NCBI GenBank assembly: GCA_020632995.1
Contig: JACKEN010000020.1
Location: 25,846-89,845 of the forward strand
Origin: Deltaproteobacteria bacterium
Lineage (GTDB): Bacteria; Myxococcota; Kuafuiibacteriia; Kuafuiibacteriales; Kuafuiibacteriaceae
Length of the DNA: 64,000 nt
Reading direction: 5' to 3'
The notes under the pieces were generated by a model that saw only the letters and a program-made list of their open reading frames with translations, did no database searches and was not told the DNA's origin. Of the stretch, positions 46,096 through 54,297 are shown one piece after another. A program made the position numbers and the translations under genes. The first letter of the stretch is position 1. The number at the start of each line of letters is the position of its first letter.

Positions 46096-47215
46096 AGGGC
46101 CGCAGCCCGGCCAGGGCCGCGGCGGCGAGGAAGAGCGCCCCGAACATCCCCAGCAGGGCGTAGACATATGCAAGGTGGCCTTCGCCGAGGATCAGGGCCA
46201 CGCCGCCGCTCAGGGCGTAGCCGGTGAGGCTCGCCACGTTGGCCACGTTGTTGTAGCGGCCGAGGAGCGCGGCGGGGCCGGGGGCCTCCGTCCACATGGA
46301 GGCGAGCTGCCGGGTGCCGACCAGGTACCGACCCCCGCCGATCCCCGCGGCGAGCGCGGCGAGCACCAGGCCGGGCACGCCGGGGCGGGCGAGCAGGATG
46401 GCCGGGGTGACGGCCAACAGGAGCGCGGGCCACACCACGCTCCACGGTGAAGGCTGGCTTGCCATCACGCGGCGGCTCCGGACCGCCACCACCGCCGAGA
46501 GCACCCCCATGCCGGAGATCAGCGCGCCCGCCGCCTGCTCGGGGGCGTCGACCCGCACCCAGTCCTTCAGGAGGAAGATCATGTTGCCGAGCAGACCCAC
46601 CACCCCGGTCTGCAACAGGAACGTGTAGGCGAGCAGCCGCCGCGCTCGGGACGAGAGCGCAGCGTCGTGCCCCGGCGCGGGCGGGGGGCTGGCGCCGAAG
46701 GCCCCGCGCAGTCGCGAGAGGGCGGCCAGGGCGCCTGCGCCGAGGACGACGACGGCAAGAAGGGTTGCGGCTTGGTGCCCCGCCAGGGCCACGAAGGCGG
46801 CGGGGCCCACCGTCTGCCCCGCGATCTGCCACACCGCCACCGCGGTAGCGTGGCGCGCCGCGCCGCCTCGGGCCGTCGCCAGGAGCGCGCAGTCCAGGTG
46901 GTTGTAGAGGACGTTGCTCACCAGCCGGAACGCACCGTAGGCCACCACGAAGGCGGCGAGCGGCTCGACCGGGAGGACGAGGGCCGAGAACGTGATCAGG
47001 GTGGCCAGGAGCCAGCCCAGCAGGCTCGACAGGCCCAGCGGCACGGGCCGAGCCACCCGCCGGCGGGAGAGCGCCACCCCGAGGGCGGCGCACGCGGTGC
47101 CGAGGCCCAGGAGCGCGGCGAGCACCGCGGCCTTGTCTTCGGGGGCGTGGGTCAGCAGGTAGAGCTGCGGCAGGATGTGTTGCGCGCCGGCCCAGAAGAA
47201 GGAGAGCACGAACAT
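46058..47215 (-). CDS. MFS-type transporter
   Basis: About 385 residues from ATG 47215 (MFVLSFFWAGAQHILPQLYLL), with GAGGA about 10 bp upstream; a GTG at 47263 would add 16 residues. Around ten to twelve hydrophobic helices in two halves separated by a loop (RLRGAFGASPPPAPGHDAALSSRARR). Loop motifs such as SRRRVARPVPLG and RSRRVMASQPS are MFS-like, and GRYNNVANVASLTGYALSGG is in the second half. Substrate unknown. Downstream end overlaps the convergent exported protein; the upstream side faces a strong terminator for the band-7 gene. Confidence 0.78.
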   Translation of the reverse strand: MFVLSFFWAGAQHILPQLYLLTHAPEDKAAVLAALLGLGTACAALGVALSRRRVARPVPLGLSSLLGWLLATLITFSALVLPVEPLAAFVVAYGAFRLVSNVLYNHLDCALLATARGGAARHATAVAVWQIAGQTVGPAAFVALAGHQAATLLAVVVLGAGALAALSRLRGAFGASPPPAPGHDAALSSRARRLLAYTFLLQTGVVGLLGNMIFLLKDWVRVDAPEQAAGALISGMGVLSAVVAVRSRRVMASQPSPWSVVWPALLLAVTPAILLARPGVPGLVLAALAAGIGGGRYLVGTRQLASMWTEAPGPAALLGRYNNVANVASLTGYALSGGVALILGEGHLAYVYALLGMFGALFLAAAALAGLRPFTADPPSAPAPG

Positions 47216-47321
47216 GGGGCTGGTCCTCAGGACCAGGGCGCGGGTGGGGACGCGGTCGGCCACGACGGAGGCCGGACTGTGTTCGGGGAGGTCAGGCAGG
47301 TCAATCCCGGCCGGCGGCAGC

Positions 47322-47362
47322 ACGCAAAAGAGGCCGGGCCCGAGCAACCTCGGACCCGGCCT
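47322..47362 (-). terminator. Rho-independent terminator of the band-7 protein gene
   Basis: Arms 47331-47344 and 47349-47362 pair over 13 of 14 positions around a 4-nt loop (CAAC), GC-rich, and are followed on the minus strand by CTTTTGC. It is 10 bp after the stop of the gene at 47372-48460 in its direction. Confidence 0.8.
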
Positions 47363-47371
47363 GGTTGGGTT

Positions 47372-48460
47372 TCAGTCCGCCTTCACGCTGGTGAGGGCGC
47401 GCTGGGCCCACTCGGGCACCCCGGTGACCACGGTGAGCTGACCGACGTGGCCCGCCAGCTCCTTCATGGCCTCCAGCTCCTTCAGACGAAGGAGCATGGG
47501 GTTCTGCTCGAGCATCCGAGCGGTGTTGGCCATGCTGCGGGTCGCCGCGGTCTCCTCGCGTCGCAGGATGACCTGCGCGGCGGCCTGCTTCTCGGCCTCG
47601 ATCACCCGGTTCAGGAGCGCCTTCATGTCGCCCGGCAGCACCACGTCCTTGAGGTCCACGGTGCGGATCTGGACACCCCACGGGGTCACCCGCTCCGCCG
47701 ACTCCGCGGTCATGATCCGCCGCGCCTCCACGCGCTGGGTGAGGAGCTCATCCACGGTGAGCCCCGCCACCAGCCGCCGGACCACCAGCTGGACCTCGGT
47801 GTAGACCGCGTCACCCACCTCCGGCACCGACCGCGCCACGAGGGCCGGGTCGGTCACCAGGTACTGGGCCACCACGTTCACCCGGAGGGTCACCTGGTCC
47901 TTGGTCATCACCTCCTGGCCGACGATCTGGCGCTCCTGCACCCGAAGGTCCATGAGCTTCACCTCGACCATGCGGTCCGCCGCGCCGATGATGTGCAGGC
48001 CATCCTGCAGGACCTCGACGAGCGACCCGTCGACGTAGAGCAGCGCCGCGGTGCCGGGCTTCACCCGGAGGTATCGGACCGGCGCCGGGGGCAGGTAGCG
48101 CCCGTGCTTCTCCGGCACCTGGATCAGGACCGGGCGAAGGTCGTAGATGAAGGCCTCCACCTTCCGGCGGAGCTGCCACAACAGGTACCGACCCGGCTGC
48201 AGGCCGACCAGGGGCAGGCCGTCCCGCTCCAGCACCGCGCAGTGCTGGGCCGGGACCTCGAGGATGCGGGCCGCGTCAGTCGGCACGATGGCGGCGAGCT
48301 CGGGGGTGTGGGCCAGGTAGCCCTGGTCGAGGTCCAGGACCTCGACGTCGAGCAGGCGGCCCCACGGCAGGCGGCGGTGTCGCCCCGGCTCCAGCCACTC
48401 CACCGGGCGGCCGTCGCGCAGGAGGACCCCGCGCTGGTGGTCACGGATCAAGATCTGCAT
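47372..48460 (-). CDS. slipin/SPFH (band 7) domain protein
   Basis: 362 residues from ATG 48460, preceded by GAGGAA. N-terminal MQILIRDHQRGVLLRDGRPVEWLEPGRHR is a duplicated short beta motif (repeated as HCAVLERDGLPLVGLQPGRYLLW) ahead of the SPFH domain. The SPFH core is LRVQERQIVGQEVMTKDQVTLRVNVVAQYLVTDPALVARSV ... RLVAGLTVDELLTQR ... TPWGVQIRTVDLKDVVLPGDMKALLNRVIEAEKQAAAQVILRREE, as in slipins. No obvious membrane helix at the N-terminus; peripheral or via partner. Membrane microdomain scaffold by family. No NfeD gene beside it. Confidence 0.87.
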   Translation of the reverse strand: MQILIRDHQRGVLLRDGRPVEWLEPGRHRRLPWGRLLDVEVLDLDQGYLAHTPELAAIVPTDAARILEVPAQHCAVLERDGLPLVGLQPGRYLLWQLRRKVEAFIYDLRPVLIQVPEKHGRYLPPAPVRYLRVKPGTAALLYVDGSLVEVLQDGLHIIGAADRMVEVKLMDLRVQERQIVGQEVMTKDQVTLRVNVVAQYLVTDPALVARSVPEVGDAVYTEVQLVVRRLVAGLTVDELLTQRVEARRIMTAESAERVTPWGVQIRTVDLKDVVLPGDMKALLNRVIEAEKQAAAQVILRREETAATRSMANTARMLEQNPMLLRLKELEAMKELAGHVGQLTVVTGVPEWAQRALTSVKAD

Positions 48461-48562
48461 CGGATTCCTCCATTCGAGTGTCTTGGCCGGGAGGGCGCTC
48501 GAGGGACCGACGGCGGGACTCCGCGAGCGGACGCCCGAGGGCGTCGACCCAGGCCCTGCCAT

Positions 48563-48576
48563 GCAGGCAGGGTTGC
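48563..48576. repeat. iterated palindrome GCARS-N4-SYTGC (intergenic copy)
   Basis: Reads GCAGG-cagg-GTTGC, about 100 bp upstream of the band-7 start codon on its coding strand side. Confidence 0.65.
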
Positions 48577-48699
48577 GGTGCCGCGAGCCGAAGTTGCCAC
48601 CCCCATCACCTGCGCGCGAGCGCTCAGGATCCGGTTCGGAGCGCCGTCCCGGCAAGACGAGTTGCGTAACATGTCTTGCGTGCGAAGCAAGTTGGTTTG

Positions 48700-48770
48700 A
48701 CAGATTACCAATCTGTTGCTCTACCCACTGAGCTAACGAGGCGTTGGCCCCGTGCAGGATTCGAACCTAC
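48700..48770 (-). tRNA. tRNA-Thr (GGT) with halves in circularly permuted order, or broken tRNA pair
   Basis: On the minus strand 48742 to 48700 is a perfect 43-nt 5' half: acceptor GCCTCGT, TA, D arm GCTC-AGTGGGTA-GAGC, then anticodon arm ACAGA-TTGGTAA-TCTGT (anticodon GGT). What follows it cannot close the acceptor stem. The missing 3' half lies immediately upstream at 48770 to 48747: T arm GTAGG-TTCGAAT-CCTGC and acceptor strand ACGGGGC, which pairs with GCCTCGT at all 7 positions (one T-G). Only CAAC separates the two halves. Either the gene is permuted, as known for tmRNA in some bacteria and tRNAs in some algae, or two tandem tRNAs each lost a half. As written it would not fold as an ordinary tRNA. 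Confidence 0.6.
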
Positions 48771-49039
48771 GCTACCTGGAAGGCCGTGGGCCCGAGGTGC
48801 GGGACACACCCGGCCGACGAGGGCCGAGGGCGCCGCTGGGTGCTCCCACGTTCCATCCGCATCGAGCTAGAGCACGCGGTGTGCCAGGTCGGCGGGAGCG
48901 TCTTCTCGGCACCCACGGCTGCGAGGCTATCCGTCTGGCTGGCTCGCTTTATCCGATGGGCTAGAGTTGCTCTCCCTGACCATAGCCGACCTTGGCGTCG
49001 CCTGTCGGGGGCCTCGGCCCGATGTCATGATGCCGCCGG

Positions 49040-49738
49040 ATGTTGGCTCGTCGGCCCCTCTTGGATCCCACGGAGTGCGCGGCAACGATGGAGCTGGTCC
49101 TGGCCCACCGGAAGCTCTGGACCCCGCGGCACGACCGCCTGCCCTCGTTTACCCTCGGCGCCGCGGCGTACCTCGACGTGCCGCGTCATGGGATTCACAC
49201 CTACATAATGCGGGCGGTCCGGAACAACAAGATCCTCCGCCGGGAGCTCGAGTGGCTCTTCAGGCGCCTCACCGAGGCGATGGCGGCGCTGCTAGAGGCG
49301 CCGGTCGAGGTGACCCCCCGCTTCGCGGTGCCGGGCTTCCACATCTTCGAGTACCACCCCGACCTGGGCCAGCTTCAGCCCCGGCTCCACTTCGACCTGC
49401 AGGCCTTCCACCTCGACTTCCCCACCGCTGCGGCCGCAGATCCGGCCCGGCGCCTGAGCTTCACGGTGGCGGTGGCCATGCCCGCGGACGGAGCGGGGTT
49501 GCACACCTGGCCGATCAAGCACGGCGAGGTCCAAGACACCTCGGACTCGGGGCTCGCGGCGGCGGCGGCCAAGACTACATCGACCTACCACCCCTACGCC
49601 CTCGGGGAGCTCTTCGTGCACGACGGGAGCCACCTCCACCAGATCGCGGCCGACCGCCGGGGGGTGCCGGGGGAGTCCCGGGTGACCTTCCAGGGTCACG
49701 GTCTCGAAGTGGACGGGGTCTGGCAGCTGTATTGGTGA
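49040..49738 (+). CDS. 2-oxoglutarate/Fe(II)-dependent oxygenase-like protein
   Basis: 232 residues from ATG 49040. The double-stranded beta-helix metal motif is visible: PRLHFDLQAFHLDF (His-x-Asp) and LGELFVHDGSHLHQI (distal His), with SRVTFQGHGLEV supplying an Arg-containing strand for 2-oxoglutarate. FHIFEYHPDLGQLQP precedes the HxD, as in prolyl-hydroxylase-like folds. Substrate unknown. Soluble, no signal. 55 bp upstream of the secreted protease gene, same strand. Confidence 0.72.
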   Translation: MLARRPLLDPTECAATMELVLAHRKLWTPRHDRLPSFTLGAAAYLDVPRHGIHTYIMRAVRNNKILRRELEWLFRRLTEAMAALLEAPVEVTPRFAVPGFHIFEYHPDLGQLQPRLHFDLQAFHLDFPTAAAADPARRLSFTVAVAMPADGAGLHTWPIKHGEVQDTSDSGLAAAAAKTTSTYHPYALGELFVHDGSHLHQIAADRRGVPGESRVTFQGHGLEVDGVWQLYW

Positions 49739-49793
49739 CGGATTGCCAAGGGGCCTACAACCCCTTCAAAACACGCGGCCGGTGTCCCTCGGC

Positions 49794-52733
49794 ATGTCCT
49801 CACGGATCTTCCTCTCCACCACCCTGACCGTGGCGATCCTCGGCGCGCCCCACGCTGCGCACGCCTTCCGCCCGACCGACGACGCCCACTCTCCCCTGGT
49901 CCTGGCCGACGGCGCCGCGCCCCGCGCTCACGTGCGGGCGGCCCACGGCGCGCCGACCGACTCGCCGGCGTGGGCGCGGTTCGTGGCCGCGGCGGGCGGG
50001 TCGTGGAGCGCCACCTGGGACCTGGATCGGCAAGCGCCCCTGCGGATCTGGGGTGAGGGCATCGACGCCCCCGACGCGGTGGCGTCGGCCGCGGCCGCGG
50101 CGTCCTTCGCGCAGGCCTTCTTGCAGGATCACGTCGCGCTCCTGGCGCCCGGCGCGGCGGCCTCCGACTTCGTGATGGTCGCGAACGAGCGCCACGGCGA
50201 GGTGCGCAGCGTCGGCTTCGCTCAGCGCCACCGGGGCATGCGGGTGGAGGGCGGGCAGGTCAGCTTCCGCTTCAAGCACGACCGGATGGTGGTGATGGGC
50301 TCCGAGGCCTGGCCCAACCTGGACGTGAGCAAGCCCGACGCGCCCATCTCGGCCCCCGCCGCGGCCCTCGCCGCGAGCAAGTGGATCCGCGAGGCGCTCG
50401 GCGCCGCGGGCGAGGTGGAGTCGGTCTCCGAGCCCTTCGTGCACGCGGTGATGCGGGCGGACGGTCAGGTCGAGGCCCGGCCCGTCCTGCGGGTGATGGT
50501 GCGGACCACCACCCCCGTCGGCCTGTACGCGGTGGACATCGACCTGGCCACCGGCGCCCCCTTCGCCCGGCGCCAGACCCTGCGCTTCTTCAACGGTCAA
50601 CTCTCCTTGCGCGTGCCGAAGCGCTTCCCGGGCAACGGCACCCACGACGTGCCCGCCGCCCTCACCAACGTCGTGGTGAACGGGGCCGCCACCCAGACCG
50701 ACGCCAACGGCGTGGTGACCTGGGAGGGCGCCACCACCGCCACCGTGACCGTCACCGCCAAGGGCGCGGGCGCCACGGTGTCCAACGACGCGGGTGAGGA
50801 CGCCTCCGCGACCTTCTCGTTCGCTGCCGATGACGTCCAGGCCTGGGACGCGAACGACAACGAGTGGGTCAACGCTCAGGTGGCCACCTACGTGGCGGCC
50901 CAGGAGGTGCGCGAGTACGTGCAGCGGGTGGCGCCGGAGCTGCGCTTCGCCCGCGAGCAGGTGATCGCCACCGTGAACATCAACGACATCTGCAACGCGT
51001 ACTCGGACGGGACCACCATCAACTTCTTCCGCTCCTCCGTCCCTTGCGAGAACACCGGCATCCTGTCGGACGTGGTGCATCACGAGTACGGTCACTCGGT
51101 CCACGCCCACGCGATCATCGCGGGCCTGGGGGACTTCGACGGCGCGCTGTCGGAGGGCGTCTCGGACTACCTCGCGGCGACCTACGCCAACGACCCGGGG
51201 ATGGGGCGCGGCTTCTTCTACACCGACGAGCCCTTGCGCCACCTGGACCCGGAGGGCCGCGAGTGGCGCTGGCCGGAGGACCAGGGTGAGTCGCACCAGA
51301 CCGGGCAGATCATCGGCGGCGCGCTGTGGGACCTGCGCAAGAAGTTCGTCGACAAGTTCGGTGAGGAGGCGGGCGTCGCGAAGGTCGATCACTACTGGTA
51401 CGTGGTGCTCCAGCGCGCCTCGACCATCCTGGCCGCGTACTCCGAGATCCTGCTCGAGGACGACGACGACGGGAACCTCGCCAACGGCACCCCGAACCTC
51501 TGCGACATCACCGAGGTGTTCCGCGCGCACGGCCTCGCCGAGGGCGCGAGCGTGGGGCTCACGATCGGAGAGGTGTCCCTCGCCGGCTTCCAGGTCCGCA
51601 TCCCCCTCGCGAGCACCGGCCTCTGCCCTGGCTTCGAGGTGAGCTCGGTGAAGGCGTCCTGGGCGCGGCGTGGCGCCGGGGTGGGCGGCACCCTCGACAT
51701 GGGCAAGTTCGGCGACCTCTACGCGGTGGATCTGCCGCTCCAGCCCGAGGGCGAGGTGCTGCAGTACTCGGTCGAGGTCGGCCTCACCAACGGCGAGACC
51801 CTGCACTTCCCCGACAACCCCGCGGACCCGATGTACGAGGCGTTCATCGGCGAGGTGCGCGAGATCTACTGCACCAACTTCGAGGCCGACCCCATGTCCG
51901 CCGGCTGGGTCTCCGAGATGGTCTTCAGCGGGAGCGGCCGCGGGCGCAACGAGTGGGAGTGGGGCCGGCCCCAGGCGCCGGGCTCCGGCGATCCGACGAC
52001 CGCGTACTCGGGCACCCGGGTCATCGGCAACGACCTCGGCATCAACAGCTCCGGCACCTACCAGCGCAACAAGGTCGAGCAGATGGTGTCCCCGGTGATC
52101 GCCGTGGGCGACGCCACCAGCGTGCGCCTCCAGTATCGCCGCTGGCTCACGGTCGAAGACGGGCTGGCCGACCAGGCCGAGATCCTGGTGGGCGGCCGCC
52201 GAGCGTGGACCAACGCCCGGGGCAACGGCGACCTGCACCACCTCGACAAGGAGTGGCGCTTCCACGACGTCGACATCACCACCGCGGTGCAGCGCGACGA
52301 CGGCCAGGCGCAGGTCAGCTTCCGCCTCACCTCGAACGGCGAGGTCAGCTTCGGCGGGTGGACGGTGGACGACTTCTGCATCGTGGCCTGGGACGGCCCG
52401 GTGGCCGCCTGCGGCGACGGCAAGATGGACTTCGGCGAGGCCTGCGACGACGGCAACGACGTGTCCGGCGACGGCTGCGAGGCCGACTGCAGCGTGACCC
52501 GAGTGCCCGCCTGTGGCGACGGCATCGTGGATCCGGGTGAGCAGTGCGACGACGGCAACCAGGTGGCCGGCGACGGCTGCGAGGCCACCTGCGTGTCGAG
52601 CATCAACGGCTTGAACCCCGAGGTCTCCGGCTGCGGCTGCACCGCGGCCGAGACCAGCGGCGCGCGCGCGAGCTCCGCGGTGCTCGTGCTCGGCCTGGCC
52701 CTGATCCTGCTGGCCCGGCGCCGCTTCTGCTGA
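49794..52733 (+). CDS. secreted M36-like (fungalysin) metalloprotease with Cys-rich repeats and MYXO-CTERM tail
   Basis: 979 residues from ATG 49794; signal peptide ends AAHAF. N-terminal FTP-type propeptide (FAQAFLQDHVALLAPGAAASDFVMVANERHGEVRSVGFAQRHRGMRVEGGQVSF). Zincin core VVHHEYGHSVHAH (HExxH) with GALSEGVSDYLAATYAND providing the third ligand Glu. A beta-sandwich region follows (~residues 600-870). Two ~30-residue DUF4215-type repeats (ACGDGKMDFGEACDDGNDVSGDGCEADC; ACGDGIVDPGEQCDDGN...) lie ahead of a C-terminal GCGC motif, hydrophobic helix and RRR end, the MYXO-CTERM cell-surface sorting signal. An extracellular protease tethered to the surface and processed there. Two palindrome copies at 50030 and 50111. 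Confidence 0.92.
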   Translation: MSSRIFLSTTLTVAILGAPHAAHAFRPTDDAHSPLVLADGAAPRAHVRAAHGAPTDSPAWARFVAAAGGSWSATWDLDRQAPLRIWGEGIDAPDAVASAAAAASFAQAFLQDHVALLAPGAAASDFVMVANERHGEVRSVGFAQRHRGMRVEGGQVSFRFKHDRMVVMGSEAWPNLDVSKPDAPISAPAAALAASKWIREALGAAGEVESVSEPFVHAVMRADGQVEARPVLRVMVRTTTPVGLYAVDIDLATGAPFARRQTLRFFNGQLSLRVPKRFPGNGTHDVPAALTNVVVNGAATQTDANGVVTWEGATTATVTVTAKGAGATVSNDAGEDASATFSFAADDVQAWDANDNEWVNAQVATYVAAQEVREYVQRVAPELRFAREQVIATVNINDICNAYSDGTTINFFRSSVPCENTGILSDVVHHEYGHSVHAHAIIAGLGDFDGALSEGVSDYLAATYANDPGMGRGFFYTDEPLRHLDPEGREWRWPEDQGESHQTGQIIGGALWDLRKKFVDKFGEEAGVAKVDHYWYVVLQRASTILAAYSEILLEDDDDGNLANGTPNLCDITEVFRAHGLAEGASVGLTIGEVSLAGFQVRIPLASTGLCPGFEVSSVKASWARRGAGVGGTLDMGKFGDLYAVDLPLQPEGEVLQYSVEVGLTNGETLHFPDNPADPMYEAFIGEVREIYCTNFEADPMSAGWVSEMVFSGSGRGRNEWEWGRPQAPGSGDPTTAYSGTRVIGNDLGINSSGTYQRNKVEQMVSPVIAVGDATSVRLQYRRWLTVEDGLADQAEILVGGRRAWTNARGNGDLHHLDKEWRFHDVDITTAVQRDDGQAQVSFRLTSNGEVSFGGWTVDDFCIVAWDGPVAACGDGKMDFGEACDDGNDVSGDGCEADCSVTRVPACGDGIVDPGEQCDDGNQVAGDGCEATCVSSINGLNPEVSGCGCTAAETSGARASSAVLVLGLALILLARRRFC

Positions 52734-52778
52734 GCGACGAGTGAGGTTCCGCTGCCTGCAAGCAGCGTTGTCACCCCT

Positions 52779-53204
52779 TCAGCGCAGGTGCGCGACGAGG
52801 TTGTCGAGGGTGCGCTCGGTGTTCTCGCCGACGCCCAGCGCCACGAACTGCTCGAGGTGCTCGGCGGAGGCGCAGCGGATCGTCACGAGCATGCGGGTGC
52901 CGTCGCCCTCGGCCTGAAGGAGCACGGTGCCGACTGCGCCCATCGCGTCGAACACCAGCTTCGCGGGGCGCTCCACGACCCGGTAGGTGCCGGTGAAGGG
53001 GTGGCTGTGGCCCTCGTTCTCGAACACGAAGGCCCCGCCGACCCGGAGGTCGACCTCGCACCGGGTGAGGCGCGCGCCGGTGGGATCCCACCACTCGGCG
53101 AGCTGCTCGGGGTCGGTCCACGCCTCGAAGGCGTCCTCGCACGGGGCGGGGAGGTAGCGGTTGAAGCTCAGGGTGAGTTGGTCGCGGTCGATCGCCGTGG
53201 TCAT
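52779..53204 (-). CDS. SRPBCC/AHSA1-type protein
   Basis: 141 residues from ATG 53204, MTTAIDRDQLTLSFNRYLPAPCEDAFEAWTDPEQLAEWWDPTGARLTRCEVDLRVGGAFVFEN, the typical start of the activator of Hsp90 ATPase 1-like (SRPBCC) family, ending VALGVGENTERTLDNLVAHLR. Binds a hydrophobic ligand by family; function unknown. Start overlaps the stop of the ArsR-type regulator by 4 bp, a very common ArsR-SRPBCC pair. Autoregulated with it through the palindrome at 53572-53587. Confidence 0.87.
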   Translation of the reverse strand: MTTAIDRDQLTLSFNRYLPAPCEDAFEAWTDPEQLAEWWDPTGARLTRCEVDLRVGGAFVFENEGHSHPFTGTYRVVERPAKLVFDAMGAVGTVLLQAEGDGTRMLVTIRCASAEHLEQFVALGVGENTERTLDNLVAHLR

Positions 53205-53557
53205 GGCTGCTTCTTTCTCCGTGGGTTGGTCTTGGTCTTCTTCTCGAGGAGCGCCTCCAAGCGGTCGAAGCGGCGCTCCCACTGCTCGCGGAACGGCGCG
53301 AGCCACGCGTCGAGGTCCTCGAGCGGGCCGCCCACCACGAGGGTGCGGGGCCGTCGCTGCGCGTCGCGCCCGGTGCGGATGAGCCCTGCGTCCTCGAGGA
53401 CCCGCAGGTGCTTGGAGATCGTGGGCTGGCGCACCCCGAAGGGCGCGGCCAGCTCCGAGACGGTGGCCTCCCCCTCGGCCAGGCGCGCGAGGATCGCGCG
53501 CCGCGTCGGGTCCGCGAGGGCTGAGAACACCGCATCCAGCCGGGTTGCCTCATTCAT
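53201..53557 (-). CDS. ArsR-family HTH repressor
   Basis: 118 residues from ATG 53557 (upstream Met choices lack family similarity). MNEATRLDAVFSALADPTRRAILARLAEGEATVSELAAPFGVRQPTISKHLRVLEDAGLIRTGRD is a complete winged helix; no metal-binding ELCVCDL motif, so probably responds to a non-metal cue or acts constitutively. C-terminal RFDRLEALLEKKTKTNPRRKKQP. Controls itself and the SRPBCC gene, most likely by binding the adjacent palindrome. Confidence 0.88.
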   Translation of the reverse strand: MNEATRLDAVFSALADPTRRAILARLAEGEATVSELAAPFGVRQPTISKHLRVLEDAGLIRTGRDAQRRPRTLVVGGPLEDLDAWLAPFREQWERRFDRLEALLEKKTKTNPRRKKQP

Positions 53558-53571
53558 AGCCCACAGTCTAT

Positions 53572-53587
53572 ATAGCCAGATGGCTAT
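53572..53587. promoter_or_regulatory. palindromic operator for the ArsR-type repressor
   Basis: ATAGCC-AGAT-GGCTAT, perfect arms, 15 bp upstream of the arsR-like ATG in an otherwise AT-rich island (agtctatata), so it probably overlaps the promoter. Also upstream of the divergent TetR-type gene. Confidence 0.72.
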
Positions 53588-53645
53588 GCAGTCAAGGGCG
53601 CGCTGGACGAGGCCGGGGCCGCTCGATACACAGGCGGAGCGCAGC

Positions 53646-54251
53646 ATGAGGTCCCCGAAGGCGAAGACCGGGCGCCCCCGCGGCCGACCGCCCGGTGATG
53701 GCGAGGCGATCGTCGCGCGGATCCTCGCCGCCGCGCTCGCGGAGGTCGGTACCCACGGCTTCGCGGACCTCAGCATCGAGCGGATCGCGAAGGCGGCCGA
53801 CGTCAACAAGACCAGCGTCTATCGCCGGTGGCCGACCAAGGTGGATCTCGTGCTCGCGGCGGTCGGGACCCTGCGCGATCCGAAGCTGCGCATCGACCCG
53901 AGCGATCTGCGTGGGGCGCTCATCACCGTCCTGACCGCGAAGTCTCGGGTGCTCTCCACCCCGCAGGGGCGCCAGATCGGTCGGGCGACGTTCCTGATCG
54001 ATCCCGATGACCCCGCCACCGCGGCCGAGCTGCGCAGCCTGCGGAGCCGGGGCCAGCAGCCGATCGTCGACCTCGTGCAGGCCGCGATCGAGCGCGGTGA
54101 TCTGCCGGCCTCCGTCGACGCGGAGCGGGCGACCGATCTCTTCGTCGGTCCGCTGTTGTACCGCGCGCTCCTCCTGGCGATGCCGATGTCCGAGGCCGAG
54201 ATCGAGCAGGCCGTCGACCAGGTCCTCGCCGGGCTCGCGGCCAGCTCATAA
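53646..54251 (+). CDS. TetR-family transcriptional regulator
   Basis: 201 residues from ATG 53646; ATG 53580 is in frame but overlaps the ArsR operator. Arg-rich start MRSPKAKTGRPRGRPPGDGEAI, helix-turn-helix ILAAALAEVGTHGFADLSIERIAKAADVNKTSVYRRWPTKVDLVLAAV, then the ligand-binding helices (TPQGRQIGRATFLIDPDDPATAAELRSL ... FVGPLLYRALLLAMPMSEAEIEQAVDQVLAGL) as in the AcrR/TetR_C_11-like group. It is followed 47 bp later by an isochorismatase-like gene and ends inside the palindrome it probably binds. Confidence 0.9.
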   Translation: MRSPKAKTGRPRGRPPGDGEAIVARILAAALAEVGTHGFADLSIERIAKAADVNKTSVYRRWPTKVDLVLAAVGTLRDPKLRIDPSDLRGALITVLTAKSRVLSTPQGRQIGRATFLIDPDDPATAAELRSLRSRGQQPIVDLVQAAIERGDLPASVDAERATDLFVGPLLYRALLLAMPMSEAEIEQAVDQVLAGLAASS

Positions 54252-54272
54252 AGCAACGAACGTTGCTTTATG
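54247..54272. promoter_or_regulatory. 26-bp palindrome, likely TetR operator
   Basis: Arms CATAAAGCAACG and CGTTGCTTTATG, 12 bp each, perfect, with AA between. Overlaps the TetR stop codon and lies 26 bp before the isochorismatase-like ATG. Contains GCAAC-gaac-GTTGC, which also fits the iterated palindrome. Confidence 0.75.
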
Positions 54273-54297
54273 ATGAACGGGGTGCTATCACCTCATC

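Larger units (their letters stand above)
48461..49039. other. 579-bp gene-free stretch holding a permuted tRNA-Thr and a palindrome copy
   Basis: Upstream of the band-7 gene (minus) and the 2OG oxygenase gene (plus). Contents: an iterated palindrome at 48563-48576, the tRNA-like sequences at 48700-48770, and a hairpin on the minus strand with arms GTGCTC/GAGCAC around 48839-48875. No coding bias in any frame. Confidence 0.6.

Noticed and set aside
48675..48742. Ordinary tRNA-Thr with T arm CTTGC-TTCGCAC-GCAAG downstream of its 5' half
   Set aside because: The T-like hairpin exists, but the loop lacks the conserved A58 and the sequence after it cannot pair with the acceptor beyond two bases, so the upstream 3' half fits better.
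49800..52265. A long antisense frame within the M36-like protease
   Set aside because: Shadow of a gene with intact zincin, Cys-rich and MYXO-CTERM parts on the plus strand.
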